In this document: in pieces, positions 33,504-45,418 of the stretch
Position numbering within the stretch: position 1 is the stretch's first letter
Layout of the letters: each line of letters opens with the position of its first letter
Source: Cubamyces lactineus
Taxonomy: Eukaryota > Basidiomycota > Agaricomycetes > Polyporales > Polyporaceae
DNA length: 64,000 nucleotides
Assembly (NCBI GenBank): GCA_022376465.1
Contig: JACDTU010000015.1
Location: 1 to 64,000, forward strand
Reading direction: 5' to 3'
Position numbers and translations under genes: made by a program
The notes under the pieces: generated by a model
Database searches by the model: none
Seen by the model: the letters and a program-made list of their open reading frames with translations, nothing else
Told to the model about the DNA's origin: nothing

Positions 33504-34639
33504 GCATCTGACTCGATCCCTTGGACGGCATCTATTCGCAGCAAGATTGAACCTAGATCTATGCAGCCGGCCGGAGTGAGAGGGAGTCTTCGGAAGGGCA
33601 GTATGGTGCTGACGGGATTCGCCCGTCCTGCGTGCGGGTGACGCGGCACGTCGACGTCTTTGAGTTCTTGTACTTCCACCAGATTCGGCAGCGTGAGCTA
33701 GCGCCTCGCGCCACATATGCATATCCTGATATCAACAATCGTTCTGACGGAGGCCAACTTTCCTGCACATTGGAGCAAGTCCATGAGGCGGCTCGGCGCA
33801 GTGATGGTCCAGGCTTTCGGTTTTAAGAGGTGTCACGGTCGAACTATACCTTGCCGGGCGTGGCAGACTCTACAGTAACAACGCCCAATGGCTCTACCCT
33901 CTGAGATGCGAGCAAATCGCCTGGATTTCTACATTTGTTGATGCCCGTGCAAAAGGCGTCCAGTGTGGCTCAAGATATTAAGTACGTTGGTATCGGGGTT
34001 GTCGGGCGCACGATCATCACACCGTGCCTGGCCAAGAGAGAGCCGCATATGTCACTGCTGCCAGGGTGCGGCTTCGAGATCTCACGGTAGGCTTCGAAAT
34101 CCTGCCTTGTACTACAATGGCAGCGCGGAAGTGCAACTGGCCCGGGGACTTGGGACCCCGGACTGTCGGCTCGAGATATTGGGCAGAAGAGTAGGACCCA
34201 AAGTCCAGCCCCGGTGCTCAGTCTGATTGAACTTCGAAGGCAAGTTGAGCCTCGGGCTTCATGTCTCGCCCGGTTCTTACCGCATTCTGTAGGAATGCGT
34301 TCGTTCTTACCGGAAATATGAGTGGCCACTGTAGCGCACACACTGGCAACATATACAATCTTAGCGTGACCTACACCTATGATTCACTGTTGCGGAGAGG
34401 TTTGTGCCAGTGAGTATACTTATATATTCGCATCCGCGTTCCACGTAGTATGTGGCGTTCGGAGATGGCGTGATACAGTTACCGCAGCGCACAGAAGAAG
34501 CAGACGCAATCCCAGTCAGTCCCAGCTGACGGCTCACTCGACGACACGAGCAGCGGCAGCAGAGCGCGGGCGGATTCGGCACTGGAAGGCACGAGTCGGC
34601 TACGGTGTCGGTGGTAGCTAATGTGAGTAATTAGTCAAT
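33504..34639. other. Intergenic
   Basis: About 1.1 kb with no recognised gene. Short open frames near 33630-33820 have no visible family features. Confidence 0.35.
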
Positions 34640-35030
34640 GCTTGTCCATGCACCGCTTGTTCCGACTTAAGAGATAGCCCCGGATATAAACTCGACTGTG
34701 GCGGGGCTCTTCCCTTTTGCAGCGACACAGAGGACACGGCGAGAAACTGAGCGAACGCCAGCCATGTGGAGTCCTCCGCGAGCGCCTTGCCGGGACAGAT
34801 ACTGTGGAGCCTAAGACATTCTTGGGTGAGCTACGCATTCGGTGCACAACGGTCAGTAGACGTGCGTGAGAGAGAAACAGCGTACTGTCTGTCAGAGCCG
34901 ACGACGTAGCGGCCCGAATCGTTCTTGATGCAATCGATTGTGCCCTCCCCTCGCAGATAGCGCTCTGGCTTGAACGCGAACAGGTCGGGATACTTGACCT
35001 AGTCGTGTGGGATAGCCCTGAGGGCGAGCG
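34640..35030 (-). pseudogene. Cytochrome P450 pseudogene, C-terminal fragment
   Basis: On the minus strand it reads VKYPDLFAFKPERYLRGEG, then a damaged haem-loop exon (GRYVVGSDRQ in place of SRYVFGFGRR), then SICPGKALAEDSTWLAFAQ and VSLQKGRAPP, closely following the last exons of the P450 at 12649-14860. There is a stop before VKYP, the FGFGR consensus is lost, and no upstream exons are present. It is a decayed partial copy lying next to methyltransferase 2. Confidence 0.82.
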
Positions 35031-35433
35031 GCGACGTGAAAACTGATAATTTGCATACCTAAAATCCAGGATAGGTACGTAAAAGAGAGCACCACGACCA
35101 ATAGTGCTTGACAGGTACTTGCATGAATCGTGGCGGACTCCAGGTTTTGCACAATGCAACTCGATACTTTCTGTTCGTTCGTCTTCTTTCTTCCTTCATG
35201 AGTTTGGTACAGTAGACTCTGATCACTCGAAGCGAAGTCCTAGTCGAACCATCGTGTAGGGCGCGGCACTGAAGAGCAGGCTGACGTCCGCGAACGCAAC
35301 GACTGTCGAATCTCGGAGCAACAGAGAGAACGCAGGACAAAGGGGCGATGCATATACATATCTCCTTCCGAGGATCCAGACATCGTGTATGGGAACATGA
35401 TGCAGCAGCTCATGAGGCGCTTGTATAGGCATC
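35031..35433. other. Intergenic
   Basis: This lies between the P450 fragment and the stop of methyltransferase 2. No gene was recognised. Confidence 0.3.
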
Positions 35434-36613
35434 TCATACCTTCCTTGCAACATAGCAGGAGGCTATTGTAACCCCACCTTCCTGCCGAAGACCATTGGTC
35501 ACGTCCACCAGTATCTTCTCCTTTGCCTCCTCTGTGGCGACGAGGGTTCCATCTGGACTATAGAGCTTGCCTTGAGCCAGCAATGCTGCGGCTAAGTACT
35601 TGCAGATGAACATGAAGTTCGTCACGGTGAACTCCTCATATTCGGCGGCGATGGGCCCGGACAGAATAGAGCGACACGGCGGTCCGTTCGGAAAGACCTT
35701 GCGCACGGAATACTGAACGTCAAAGCCTGCCAGTCTCAGAAGCTCCGGGAGGCGGAACGAGATGCTGAATCCAATGCTCGCCCTCAGTGCTGTGGGTTCA
35801 TGGGGAGGGAAACACGGGCTTACTCTATGAGGAAGTCGTTCGCTATACTCATGCCGACACAAATGCGATTGGCCTGACCGATCCACCCAGCAGCAGTCAA
35901 TGCTCTCTTGAGGTCGTGTCCGGCTCCATCGTCCGGGGGCAAAGAGGAAGGGTGGGCGTACAAGACGGGATCTGCCTCGTCGATCATGATCATTCCTCCT
36001 AGCTCTGTGATCGTTCGGCCAGTTCATGAGAGGAACTCATACTAAAACCGACAAGCAGGTAGGTAGACATACTCAGGACATCATTGCAATGGCGAAGAGC
36101 CTGCTTCCAGCCGTCTTTTGTCAAGCACATCAGGAGGAAGCTGATGTGCACCAGGTCGAACTTTCCATGCAAATACTTGGGGAAAGGCATAGTCACGTCA
36201 TGCTGGAAGGTCGTGAGGTGCAGCGGGTCTGTGAGGGATTTCTCTGGCAAGACCTTCGTCTCGATGTCGCATGCATAGAGATGAATGCGGTCTTCGGCGC
36301 CCTCGGAAAGACGTTCACTGACTCCGTGTAAAGAGGCGAAGTCGAAGGTCCAGATGCAAGTGCCCGCGGCGACGTCGAGGACGTTGGTGAGATGACTGAC
36401 GTCAATGACAGGTGGGATGGGAGAGTTCCAGCCGTATAGTGCGCGCTTGAAGAGGTACTGGGCTGCTAGCCTGTGCAGGTGTACGCCTTCAAGCAGCAAC
36501 AGGGGAAATCGGAAACGAAACTTCTACCTTTTCTTCTCCGGAGTCTCCGCTGGAACAACATACAGAGACTTTTGCGGGTCTGAGTTCTTTGCAGAGTATA
36601 TAGGGGTGGTCAT
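35434..36613 (-). CDS. SAM-dependent methyltransferase 2 (4 exons)
   Basis: A paralogue of methyltransferase 1, with the same class-I fold and presumed small-molecule acceptor. Exons 36613-36528, 36470-36073, 36004-35824 and 35764-35434 have exactly the same lengths (86, 398, 181 and 331 nt) and encode 331 residues. SAM motif I is NVLDVAAGT, followed by HLYACDIE and FDLVHISFL. Divergence is spread along the protein (for example SERLSEGAEDRIH versus SERLAETADNRLH), so this is not a very recent duplicate. All splice sites and the frame are intact. It is divergent to adenylating enzyme 2, about 3.5 kb away, whereas copy 1 faces adenylating enzyme 1 convergently; one set has been rearranged. Confidence 0.9.
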
Positions 36614-37759
36614 CCTGTGCGAGGTAGAGCTGGGGAACGGGACAAGGGTTGGATACTGAGAGTAAAAGAGGCGTGAGTTTGACTATAATAAATAAGGCGA
36701 GAAAGTGAACCTTACGGTGACAGATGTATCAAAAGCATCTGTGAAGGCCATAGTACCATTCTGGAGGCTAGCTTACCCCGAACGTGCCCAACAACCGACA
36801 GTACGCCATCCCTCAGGTAAAGCGACCTGGGGGAGAGGGGTTCAATCTGTTCAGTGTCAGGAACATCAGTCCCGTCCTCGTCGGACGAGATTGATGGCCG
36901 CTCGAAGTTTCTTCTCTACACAGACCGATATCGATATAACGATGAGAGCGTCATGGTTGGCGCTTCAACTTGAAAAGACGAGTTGGTAATTCGTTCACAT
37001 CTGGGTGAATCCAAGTCGGGCCGTATCAGAGTGAACAAACGAGCGTCCTAAGTTAAGGGTCTGAGCCGATACGGCTATGAACGACACAATGGTTCACAAT
37101 CTTGAGGAATCTTGAGGCGGTTGGAGTGGTTGTCGGCGCCTGAGTCGGACTCTAAATCCCAGCGCCGAGGAGGAGGAGGAGGAGGAACTAAATTTGAGCA
37201 AACGCTAGCCTACTGCCCTCAATGGTCACACGGCCCCTCTACGTTACATGATTGTACTACGTGTGACCTTCAGCTAAAACGTCTACCATGGGACCAATAC
37301 TTAAATGTTAGCCTACTCGCAAGCTCGATCACTTCGCCGTGGTATCGCGCACTACAGTGTTGCATATATGCAGAATGTGTCCATGTACGAGGGCGTGGCA
37401 ATCGGGGGAGAAAAAACCATCTGTGTGGATAAAAAACTGCCCCTACCATCGCCTTTTCTCGACTGTCACTTTTACATAGACACCGTTAGTGATACCGAGG
37501 CAGGGTGCAAGACATGGTGCACACCTATGCTCCGCTCAGGAGCAGGGAGAGCGCTACGGCAGCGGTGCGAGGCCTCATGCGCTACCCGCTAGTGCTACCT
37601 CAACATGTACATGCCCCATGACCGAGGGGATCGGAATTCCATCCTGTATTGACCCGAGTCACAAGGGAAGCTAGTTTCGTGTCTGACGTTGTGTACCCGT
37701 TGTTCTGTGAGTCGCGCGCACGCCCTTAGAGCAGCTGCAGTGGGAGGGCCATGGATTCA
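36614..37759. other. Intergenic, upstream of methyltransferase 2
   Basis: No gene was recognised. It holds the second copy of the short repeated block (37181-37225), which includes a GAG microsatellite-like run. Confidence 0.35.
37181..37225 (+). repeat. Short repeated block, copy b
   Basis: It matches 11964-12014 through GAGGAGGAACTAAA, AACGCTAGCC and CTGCCCTCAA. Here the GAG run is longer. See copy a for context. Confidence 0.5.
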
Positions 37760-38146
37760 TCCTCTGTCACGAGGAGCCGTGGTTCGGTGCGGCGGAGGTG
37801 TTCGAACACCATCGAGACGAAGGCTGCAGCCGCGTGAACCATGGTGGAGTCATTCAGCATGGTGCCGAGAATCTCCCTCATCTTCTACCACGTCGTGATA
37901 CAAGCAGAAGCGGCAGACGCGGCGGTCGCGGGGTACTTGGTGATGGCGCGGTAGCTCGATCGCACAGGGGGAGATGCGTGCGAGCAGACGCGCAACGTCC
38001 TTTCGCATGCGCGCGTTTGGGATGCGGAGGTACTCCCGCATCTTGGAGAGCGCGGCAGACGAGGGATAGGGCGGGAGGAGAGCCAGAGCAGCCTCTCTCC
38101 ACGCTGTGAGTTTGGTCGCATTGGCCATGTGGTCGGCAGCCGGCAT
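37760..38146 (-). other. Unidentified coding-like relic
   Basis: The minus strand has two overlapping open stretches with fungal-like codon use. One of them starts at 38146 and contains WREAALALLPPYPSSAALSK; a second frame further on reads MREILGTMLNDSTMVHAAAA and then FVSMVFEHLRR. A stop separates them. No family was recognised. It may be a broken gene or part of an unrecognised one. Confidence 0.25.
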
Positions 38147-38721
38147 GAGCGTTACGCCCTGCTCGGATTAAGGTTCAAACCTTGTTTGCGCCTCCGCGAA
38201 CTGTAAAACCAGCACTCATCCACAGAAAGGCTTGATCACGTGACCCTTTAGTCGAGTTCGGATTGGCTGAAGGCCTCAGGCGCGGACGTATGTGCTCAGA
38301 CCGTGGGAAAAGACTATCCTTCAGTCGAGGACCAACCTCGAGTCGTGGCAGAGCCCACTCGAGGCATGTCTTCGGGCGCCGATACACAGTGAGCTTCCTG
38401 TCAATCGTAGAGTTCTCATACGCGTCTGAAGGCTGACTATGTGCCCAAGCAGGCGTAGTGCTTATGTACAATTTTACGGACGTAGGAAGGGCCAACCGGA
38501 AGCCTGCACAAATTGTCTGAGCCACATTATATAGGATATGCAATTGCCGTCCATGCCTTCCACGCCATTGTCCTGTTGACAAGAACTGCAATGACCGACA
38601 ACATCGTTGGCAAGAACAGAGCGTGTATCGTACCTAGTTTCCCTTCCACACCCACCAAAGCCCCACGAAAGGTGGTTGGAAGACGCATGCATCATGCATG
38701 ATCGAACAGGCATATGTCACT

Positions 38722-38880
38722 GATGAAAGCAGCGTTTAAGACGAGCGTGGGCGGACTGAGGCGATGGAGGCCACCTTCATTACGTCCCTAGCGACCTTGT
38801 ATATGAGTTCCCCGACAGACTCGACGACAATACCGTACGCGTCAATAACGTGGCAGTAACGACGCATGAATGATAGAATC
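38722..38880 (-). pseudogene. Cytochrome P450 pseudogene, single-exon fragment
   Basis: The minus strand reads VIDAYGIVVESV and KVARDVMKVAS, then, after a one-base frame shift, LSPPTLVLNAAFIS followed by a GTGACA donor. This matches exon 4 of the P450 at 43008-45364 (VTYGIVVESVDDP, KVAGDVMEVVS, LSPPMLVLNAAAIS). No neighbouring exons were found. Confidence 0.75.
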
Positions 38881-40094
38881 GTTGATCACAACGAGCGGTG
38901 GGCGTCGTCGCATCCGATCTACTGAGAAGTGCTGGAAAGGTAAGTACCTCTAAATTGTAGAAGGCCGTCAAATCCACCGACTGATGAGTATACATAGAAA
39001 AAAGAAGTACCCTCCGTTTGAGAGTAGAGAGCCAGAGAATTGCTCATAAGGCTTTTCTTTCTCGCTCTTTGGCAATTGTTCGTGTCCTTAAAATCGCAGG
39101 GGACATGGCTTTCAACCGGATGAGCGATCCGTTTCCACTTACCGAAGGCGGTCCAGGTTCATCCTGCGCAGGGCTACAGCTCTGCGCTGATACGGATGCT
39201 TTTGCCGTAGGTGGCGTCATACTGACACACTCCGTCTTCTCGGGATCGACGAGCTCTCCGCTGAAGTTGGCATGATACTACGTCAGCATCTTCGGCGATA
39301 TGTTCCCCTCGTCCCTCGTCGCCAAAGTCGGAAAGCATCCGGGCCACCTCTCCTTTCTCGACTTCACTCAGCTAAACTAGCTTGACAGGTGTCGTAGGCG
39401 GAGCGCCTTCCCCCTTTGCATTCCCGAAATGATCGCCCTGGACTCTGGTGGAACAGCCGCTGAGGCACGGCGATTCATAACCGTTTCCATCCCTTCCTCT
39501 TTCTCCTCGTACTGAACGCCTACGACGCCGGATGCTTTGCTCGTAGCACTGCCGAAGCTAATTGTCAGCAGCTCCTAGGTAGTTTGTGCGGCGCCTTCGT
39601 CGCGTTAGCGGATTGTCGACCCCGGAAACAGGTTTCCCATCAATATCCTGGATTCAGACTGCGCTGGCGCTAGGGCTCACAGCCACCTCATGCAACGCAG
39701 GGATACTCAGCGTTACGGAGCGGAAGGTCAAAGCAACCGCCGCAGACTCACAGTCGGGTATGTTCGATTCACTGGCGGCCTCTCGGTCTTTCACTAAATC
39801 ACTCGTACGGTGTGCAAGGGGCCGCGCTGTGCAAGATGCGAACGCGCAAGCTGTCCGCACCTTAGAGGTCCATAGTCTCGAATCTGACATTATCTAGTCT
39901 GCCGAGGACGTGCGCGTGTTCAGTACGACTTTGGGTATACTGTCGTACCTGGGTACAATTCGCCTTCCTGCAGCTCTTGGGCGTCCTTCGTCATGCACTA
40001 TAAAGAGCGTCCGACTCGTTCACGGGGACTCCATTATACCAACTCCAGCCTTCACACTACCTCTTCCATCCCCATCCTTCGAGTAACTCTCAAG
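38881..40094. other. Intergenic, upstream of adenylating enzyme 2
   Basis: No gene was recognised. An open frame at 39586-39897 has no supporting features. Confidence 0.35.
39999..40005 (+). promoter_or_regulatory. TATA box of adenylating enzyme 2
   Basis: TATAAAG lies about 95 bp before the ATG at 40095. The upstream in-frame ATG at 39993 precedes the TATA box and is unlikely to be used. Confidence 0.6.
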
Positions 40095-42763
40095 ATGTCT
40101 CTCAACATGCGCGAACAACAACCGGTTGCTAACAAGCTCACCACCACTACGAATTCGGAATCGACTTTCAAGTATCCCCCGCTCGACCACACGCTCTCCG
40201 TCCCGGGGCTATACGAGTATCATGCGAAGAATAGCCCGGACCACCCTGCCTTCACGTATGCCTCAGTCACCGGCGTCCCTCGCGATATCCCCTATGCCGA
40301 AGTGTGGGCCCGCATCGGAGTAGTTGCAAAACTCATCTCAGAGCACCAGCCTAGGCTTCCTGATAGTGGCACTTTGGAAGGGGCAGGAAGTTGTCCTGTC
40401 ATCGGCATTGTTGCGTTGTCAGGTATGGAAACATGCTTTACCCGGTTGCAACCTTGCCGTCGCTGAACTTCTCAAAACTCTGCAGACACGCTTAGCTATA
40501 TCTACACGATGATAGCGATCATGAGCCTTGGCTTCACGGTATTCCCCATGTCAGCCGCGAACGATGCACGGGCCATCGCACACTTGGCTAAGATCGCGGG
40601 TGTCAACCAGCTCTTCGTCAGTGAAGACGAAGAAACTCAAACACTAATCCACGACGCTGTTGGAATGCTTCGCGAGCACGACATCCAGGTTGATCTGGTA
40701 CGGATGATCAAATACTCAGACACAGAGCCCACCTCTGGCCAAGAGTCGTTCGTGGGAGTCGTGGACTCCGTCGCGGATGACGAGGTTATGATGTTCTTGC
40801 ACTCCTCAGGTACAGATCGATCACTTGAATCTACGACACGAACTTCTGACATACTGTCTTTCCTATGCCGCAGGTACCACGGGCATGCCGAAGGCTATTC
40901 CCATTACGCAGAAAGGGTTGCGAGAGTCGAGCAATACGGCGCGTACGCCTTCAAGTCATTCTGATACATCATGTGTCAGGTCGAATGCGAATTCGTTCTA
41001 GGTCTCGGGGAGATCGACCTCCTTGGCAAGCGTTTTGGCATGCATACCAACCCTCCCTTTCGTGAGTTCGTTCAGCGCAACGTACTCTAACCAGCGTCGC
41101 GCTCATTTCTACTGTGCAGATGGCCTCGGACTTCGTGCAATAACCGTACGTCGACAGAGTTCCTCACATGGCCCTCGTGCCACTGGACATCGCCCTGACC
41201 GGTCTTGTTCACGTCACCCCTTGTGCGACATCTTGCACAGGCACCTGTAAGTAGTCGCCCTGACGGAACACAAGATGTCATTGCTGACAAAGGGGATGGT
41301 TCTATGAAGGTATCAACCGGCGCTATTATGGCATTCTACCCTCCTACCAGTCCTCCGACGGTCCCTACCCCCGCGAACTTCCTACAAGCTTGGACAGCCT
41401 GTCAATGCGACATCATCATCTGCATTCCTCCGTTGATTGAGGTACGCAGTCTATCTCGGCTCGTTGCTCGCCGCCGCATACCTCCTGCTGACTACTCGGC
41501 GATTGCGCTATATAGGCGTTGGCCAAGAACCCTGCGAACATCCCGGCTCTGAAAGCGTTGGAATATGTCGTAAGTGGTTAGAATCCAGGAAGTCCTACCG
41601 CCCTCTGAAGAGATGTTGCTCCTCGAACGCAGGTATTCAGCGGGATCTCCATGAAGAAAGCAACGGGAGACATGCTCTCCGCTACAGGTGTACGACTCTG
41701 TTCTCTCTACGGGAGGTATGTTATCTAATGTATACGCTCATGAGCATGTTCGCTGACACCGCCAAGCACGGAAGCAGGATCGGTGTCTGTAGTGCTGCCG
41801 GCCAACGTGCCCGTAGGAAACTCCAGTGAATGGGAGTACTTCGAGTTCGCGCCCTTCATCGCATGCACTATGATTCCTATAGAAGGCCACGAAGGTGCCT
41901 TCGACGTCGTGATGACTGTAAGTCCTGCTCACGGCCTTGTTGCCACCCATCGAGAATGACTTACCGCCATCATCTCTGCAGGCATCAGAGGCGGTGACTC
42001 CTTACGCCTTCAACACGGTGCTTGATGGCAAGCCTGCGCTCTCGTTCGGAGACGTGCTTGAGCGCCATCCCACAGACCCGAAGCGATGGAAAGTGCTTGG
42101 GAGAACAGGCAGTCAGATTCGGCTGTCCGCCGGCGAAAACGTGAGCTACATAAACCAATGTCGACGAAACTAACTGCTCAAGCGATACTCGACAGGTCAA
42201 CCCGGTCCCGATTGGTGCGGCGCACTCTGCCATCGATGTATTAGTGCGCCCAATACTAACCGATGGGACAGAGGAGGCGTTGATACAGGACCCGCACATA
42301 CGATGTGCTATCGTTTTCGGACATCAGCAGCTCGAGCTTGGTGTCCTGGTGGAGGTAGCCCCTGGGCTTGAGATACCGCCCGCTGACATGGAGGCGCTCG
42401 CAAGGTTCAAGCAAATCATCTGGTTCGTCAAGAACACATCGCATCAAAGATATCGCACACTTACCCCTCTGCAGGCCTACAATAGAAAAGATAAACAAGA
42501 CGGCTGCGTCCTACGCGAAGATACGTCCTGAGGTAAACTCCTCTGCTCTGGCATATCTCCTCGCCCAAGCAATGTGGTCTGACGGCGCGCCTTGATAGAT
42601 GATCATCGTGACTTCGCCACACAAGCCTCTCGAGTACACAGCGAAGCGCACGGCGCGGCGCGGCGTCTGTCTCGCGCTGTATTCCAAAGAGATTGCGGAC
42701 CTGTACACAAATGTGGAGGCAAGTGCAGCTCCAGAGGAGCGGGAGTTCCGACTACGGATGTAA
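40095..42763 (+). CDS. Stand-alone adenylate-forming enzyme 2 (15 exons)
   Basis: A paralogue of adenylating enzyme 1. Exons: 40095-40422, 40486-40809, 40874-40942, 41002-41061, 41120-41145, 41241-41246, 41310-41441, 41516-41569, 41633-41715, 41767-41917, 41982-42140, 42196-42214, 42272-42422, 42475-42532 and 42599-42763, giving 594 residues. Nine of the internal exons, from exon 3 to exon 9, have lengths equal to those of copy 1, including the 6-nt exon 6. The phosphate loop is HSSGTTGMPK (from about residue 215), the A5-type motif is YGSTEAG, and the C-terminal core reads YTAKRTARR, so the A10 lysine is kept but the usual KGT is KRT. The protein ends after the A-domain, with no carrier or reductase domain. 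Its 3' end faces the P450 gene 244 bp away. It probably activates an acid for the same or a sister pathway. Confidence 0.9.
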
Positions 42764-43007
42764 AGTGATCTCAGACGCGTCGGAGTGCTCATGTATCAGG
42801 CACCAGAATGGCTGAATAAGAGATGAGTACCGTGTTCTCCATGAAGGACTTGAATTGTATGCAGGGCTTTTACATGGAAATTGATGTACTTGTATCCCCT
42901 CCGGCTGCAACTCGTGAGTCTAGATCTACGATGTCTCCGCCAACGCCGCTTCTCCTCGCCATTGCCGTATCATATTCCGACAAGCTTGGGCAAGGATTCA
43001 GCGTGGA

Positions 43008-45364
43008 TTACAACGCGCCGACGGCGCACTCGACCAGCTGCTTCGAGTTATCCGAGCGGGGGCTGATCTTGTACTTGTGTGGCACCGGTCGCCTGTCCGA
43101 ATTCAAACCAGTCAGACGCGCGCCCTCTGGCTCACAAGGACGACTGGGACTTCGCTCAAGACACTCACGTAACGGTCCCGCTGAGGAACTCGATCTTGGA
43201 CGGAGCGCCTTCCGCGAAGGACATGTTGAACACAGAGAGGAAGTGCGCGATGGTCAGCCAGAGCGAGTCCTCCGCGAGGAACTTGCCCGGGCACGCGCTG
43301 CAAGTCCAGGCGTGGCACATTAGCGCCTCTTTCGATGTAAGTCGCAGTACTGGAGAGCACGTACCGTCTACCGAACCCGAACGCGTAGCGGCTTGGGTCG
43401 TTAGTGCTACAGTCCAAGGAGCCGTCTTCGGCGAGGTAGCGCTCCGGCTTGAACGCGAACGGCTCTGGGTACTTCTTCTCGTCGTGCGTGATAGCCCTGC
43501 ACGCGGACGTTCGTATGAGGACCTTCAATCGAGTGAGAGGGAGGAGCGCGAGGAAGAGCTTACCAGACGTTGCCCATGACGATCGCGCCGCGGGGGAGGT
43601 GGTACCCCTTGTAGGTGTCGTCCTCCCTCAGCTGGCGAGGGATTCCTATAATTCAAGCAGCATCATGATCAGAGGACAACGTAGGACGTGAAGAGATGGA
43701 TACGAACCCATCGGGGCGGGAGGGTGCCAGCGGAGGACCTCTTTCATCACTGCGGTGACATAGGGAAGGCGCTCTCGATCAGCAAAGTCGGGCAGCCTGT
43801 TCGTCCCGACGACGCGGTCAATCTCCTCTTGCGCGCGCTTCTGCACCTCTGGGAAGAGGGCCATGGTGAGGATGAAGATTTCAGCGCTAGTAACGGACTG
43901 TAGAGTATGCGTTAGGAATCAGATCATGTATATTGTTAGAAACGAGGCTGTTACGCACGCTCTCGAATGCAGCTGCAGAGACGTAGTCCATGAGTTGATG
44001 GCAATTTATAAGGTAGGGAGAGGGACGCGCTCACCTCCATACGCTATGGCCGCAGTGTCGCGAATCATGTCTTCCTCGTGAGAACCTTCAGCGGGCGAGA
44101 GCTCTTGCAGGAGGCTAGCCGTGTATGATGGACGCGCCACGCCCTTGTTCTGTTGGTATTATCTGTGATAAGTGTCCCTATCCGCGGGAAGAAATACAGC
44201 ACGCATCGTACCAGATTCCCTTTGCACACCTCAAAGGGCCCAGTACGGAACTCCCTGATATCATCGCGCCACTTTTGAACGCGAAGCCCGAAGGCGGACC
44301 CCCCAAGCCACTTGGGGATGAACTCCACTATAGTAGAACGGGTGGATAGATGTTAGCGGGAATGCGCATACATCGACGAGTATAATGGCTCACTGATGGC
44401 AGCAGCATTCAAAACGAGCATGGGCGGGCTGAGGGCGAATGAGACGACCTCCATGACGTCGCCCGCGACCTTGCAGATAGGGTCGTCGACAGATTCGACA
44501 ACGATGCCGTACGTGACGTCGAAGATGAGCCGACCGGAGCGACTGCAGTATGCGTCAGTCACTGCACACAAGTGAGAGACAGTGCACAAAATCTTACAGG
44601 CGAAGATGCTCGGTGTACTCGTCCGGGTTCTTGAGCACGTCCATGAGCAGCTTGCTCGTCGACGAGCGGTGTGCATCGTAGAACATGTGTAATCCCTTGA
44701 CGGACGTGTACTGAGTGCTGAAGAGGCGCCGTTGCTCGCGCCAGTCCTTGCCGTACTTCATGAGCGCAAAGTTCCACTCGTGGCCAATCCTAGATGGACC
44801 ATGGAATCAGCATATGCGCATAGCAACCTAGAGAATACGGTATGCGAGGAAGCGAGCGCGACTTACATGTCCATGATGGGGAAGCCCGGCCTGTCCGAGT
44901 AGATGGCTGTGCGGTGCTCAAGCAGGTCCGTCGTGGCCTCAGCCGAACCCAGCAGGATGACCGACTTGCCAAGGATGTTGAGGTGAACGACGTCCCCTAG
45001 TATTCGAACGCGTCAGAACTCTCAGTCAGATCAACAGAGACAGGAAAAACGACAACATCTTACCGTACTGCTTCGCCCAGTTATCGAATACTCGCCAATA
45101 GGTGCTACGCGGCATGTCGAACAGGTTCCCGAGAATCGGGAGGCCCCTGGGACCCGGAGGGAGTGGCAAAGAGCGCCTCTTCCGAGTGATCAGGGCGCGA
45201 AGGCCGAGCACGACGACGATGCAGGCGAAAGCGGTGAGCATGGCATGCTCGAATTTGACCAAGGGCGAGCCGACGTGAAGAGAGGAGCTGTGGAGGTAGG
45301 CATGCAAGACGCGGACTGCCTCGGCGGCACCCTGGCTCACACTGGTCATGGTGCTGGAAGACAT
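43008..45364 (-). CDS. Cytochrome P450 monooxygenase 2 (intact, 12 exons)
   Basis: A membrane-anchored P450, paralogous to the one at 12649-14860. Exons: 45364-45064, 44996-44867, 44789-44598, 44542-44394, 44327-44212, 44143-44035, 43972-43959, 43897-43708, 43645-43564, 43496-43365, 43297-43169 and 43092-43008 (542 residues). The N-terminal extension is longer than in copy 1, followed by a hydrophobic anchor (FACIVVVLGLRALI) and the LPLPPGPRGLPILGN hinge. ExxR is E390-R393 (EVLR) and the haem loop is FGFGRRACPG with Cys474. An ATG at 45394 is also in frame but lies too close to the TATA box (45412-45418), so 45364 is preferred. The protein ends in a GAL tail at the TAA (43008). The substrate is unknown; a tailoring oxidation in the locus pathway is inferred. 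Confidence 0.92.
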
Positions 45365-45411
45365 CGCAAAAGGGTGGAGGGGTTGGGTCTGCATTGTCGA
45401 TAGCGTCCGGG

Positions 45412-45418
45412 TTATATA
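45412..45418 (-). promoter_or_regulatory. TATA box of P450 2
   Basis: TATATAA on the minus strand, about 48 bp before the ATG at 45364. It argues against translation from the ATG at 45394. Confidence 0.6.
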
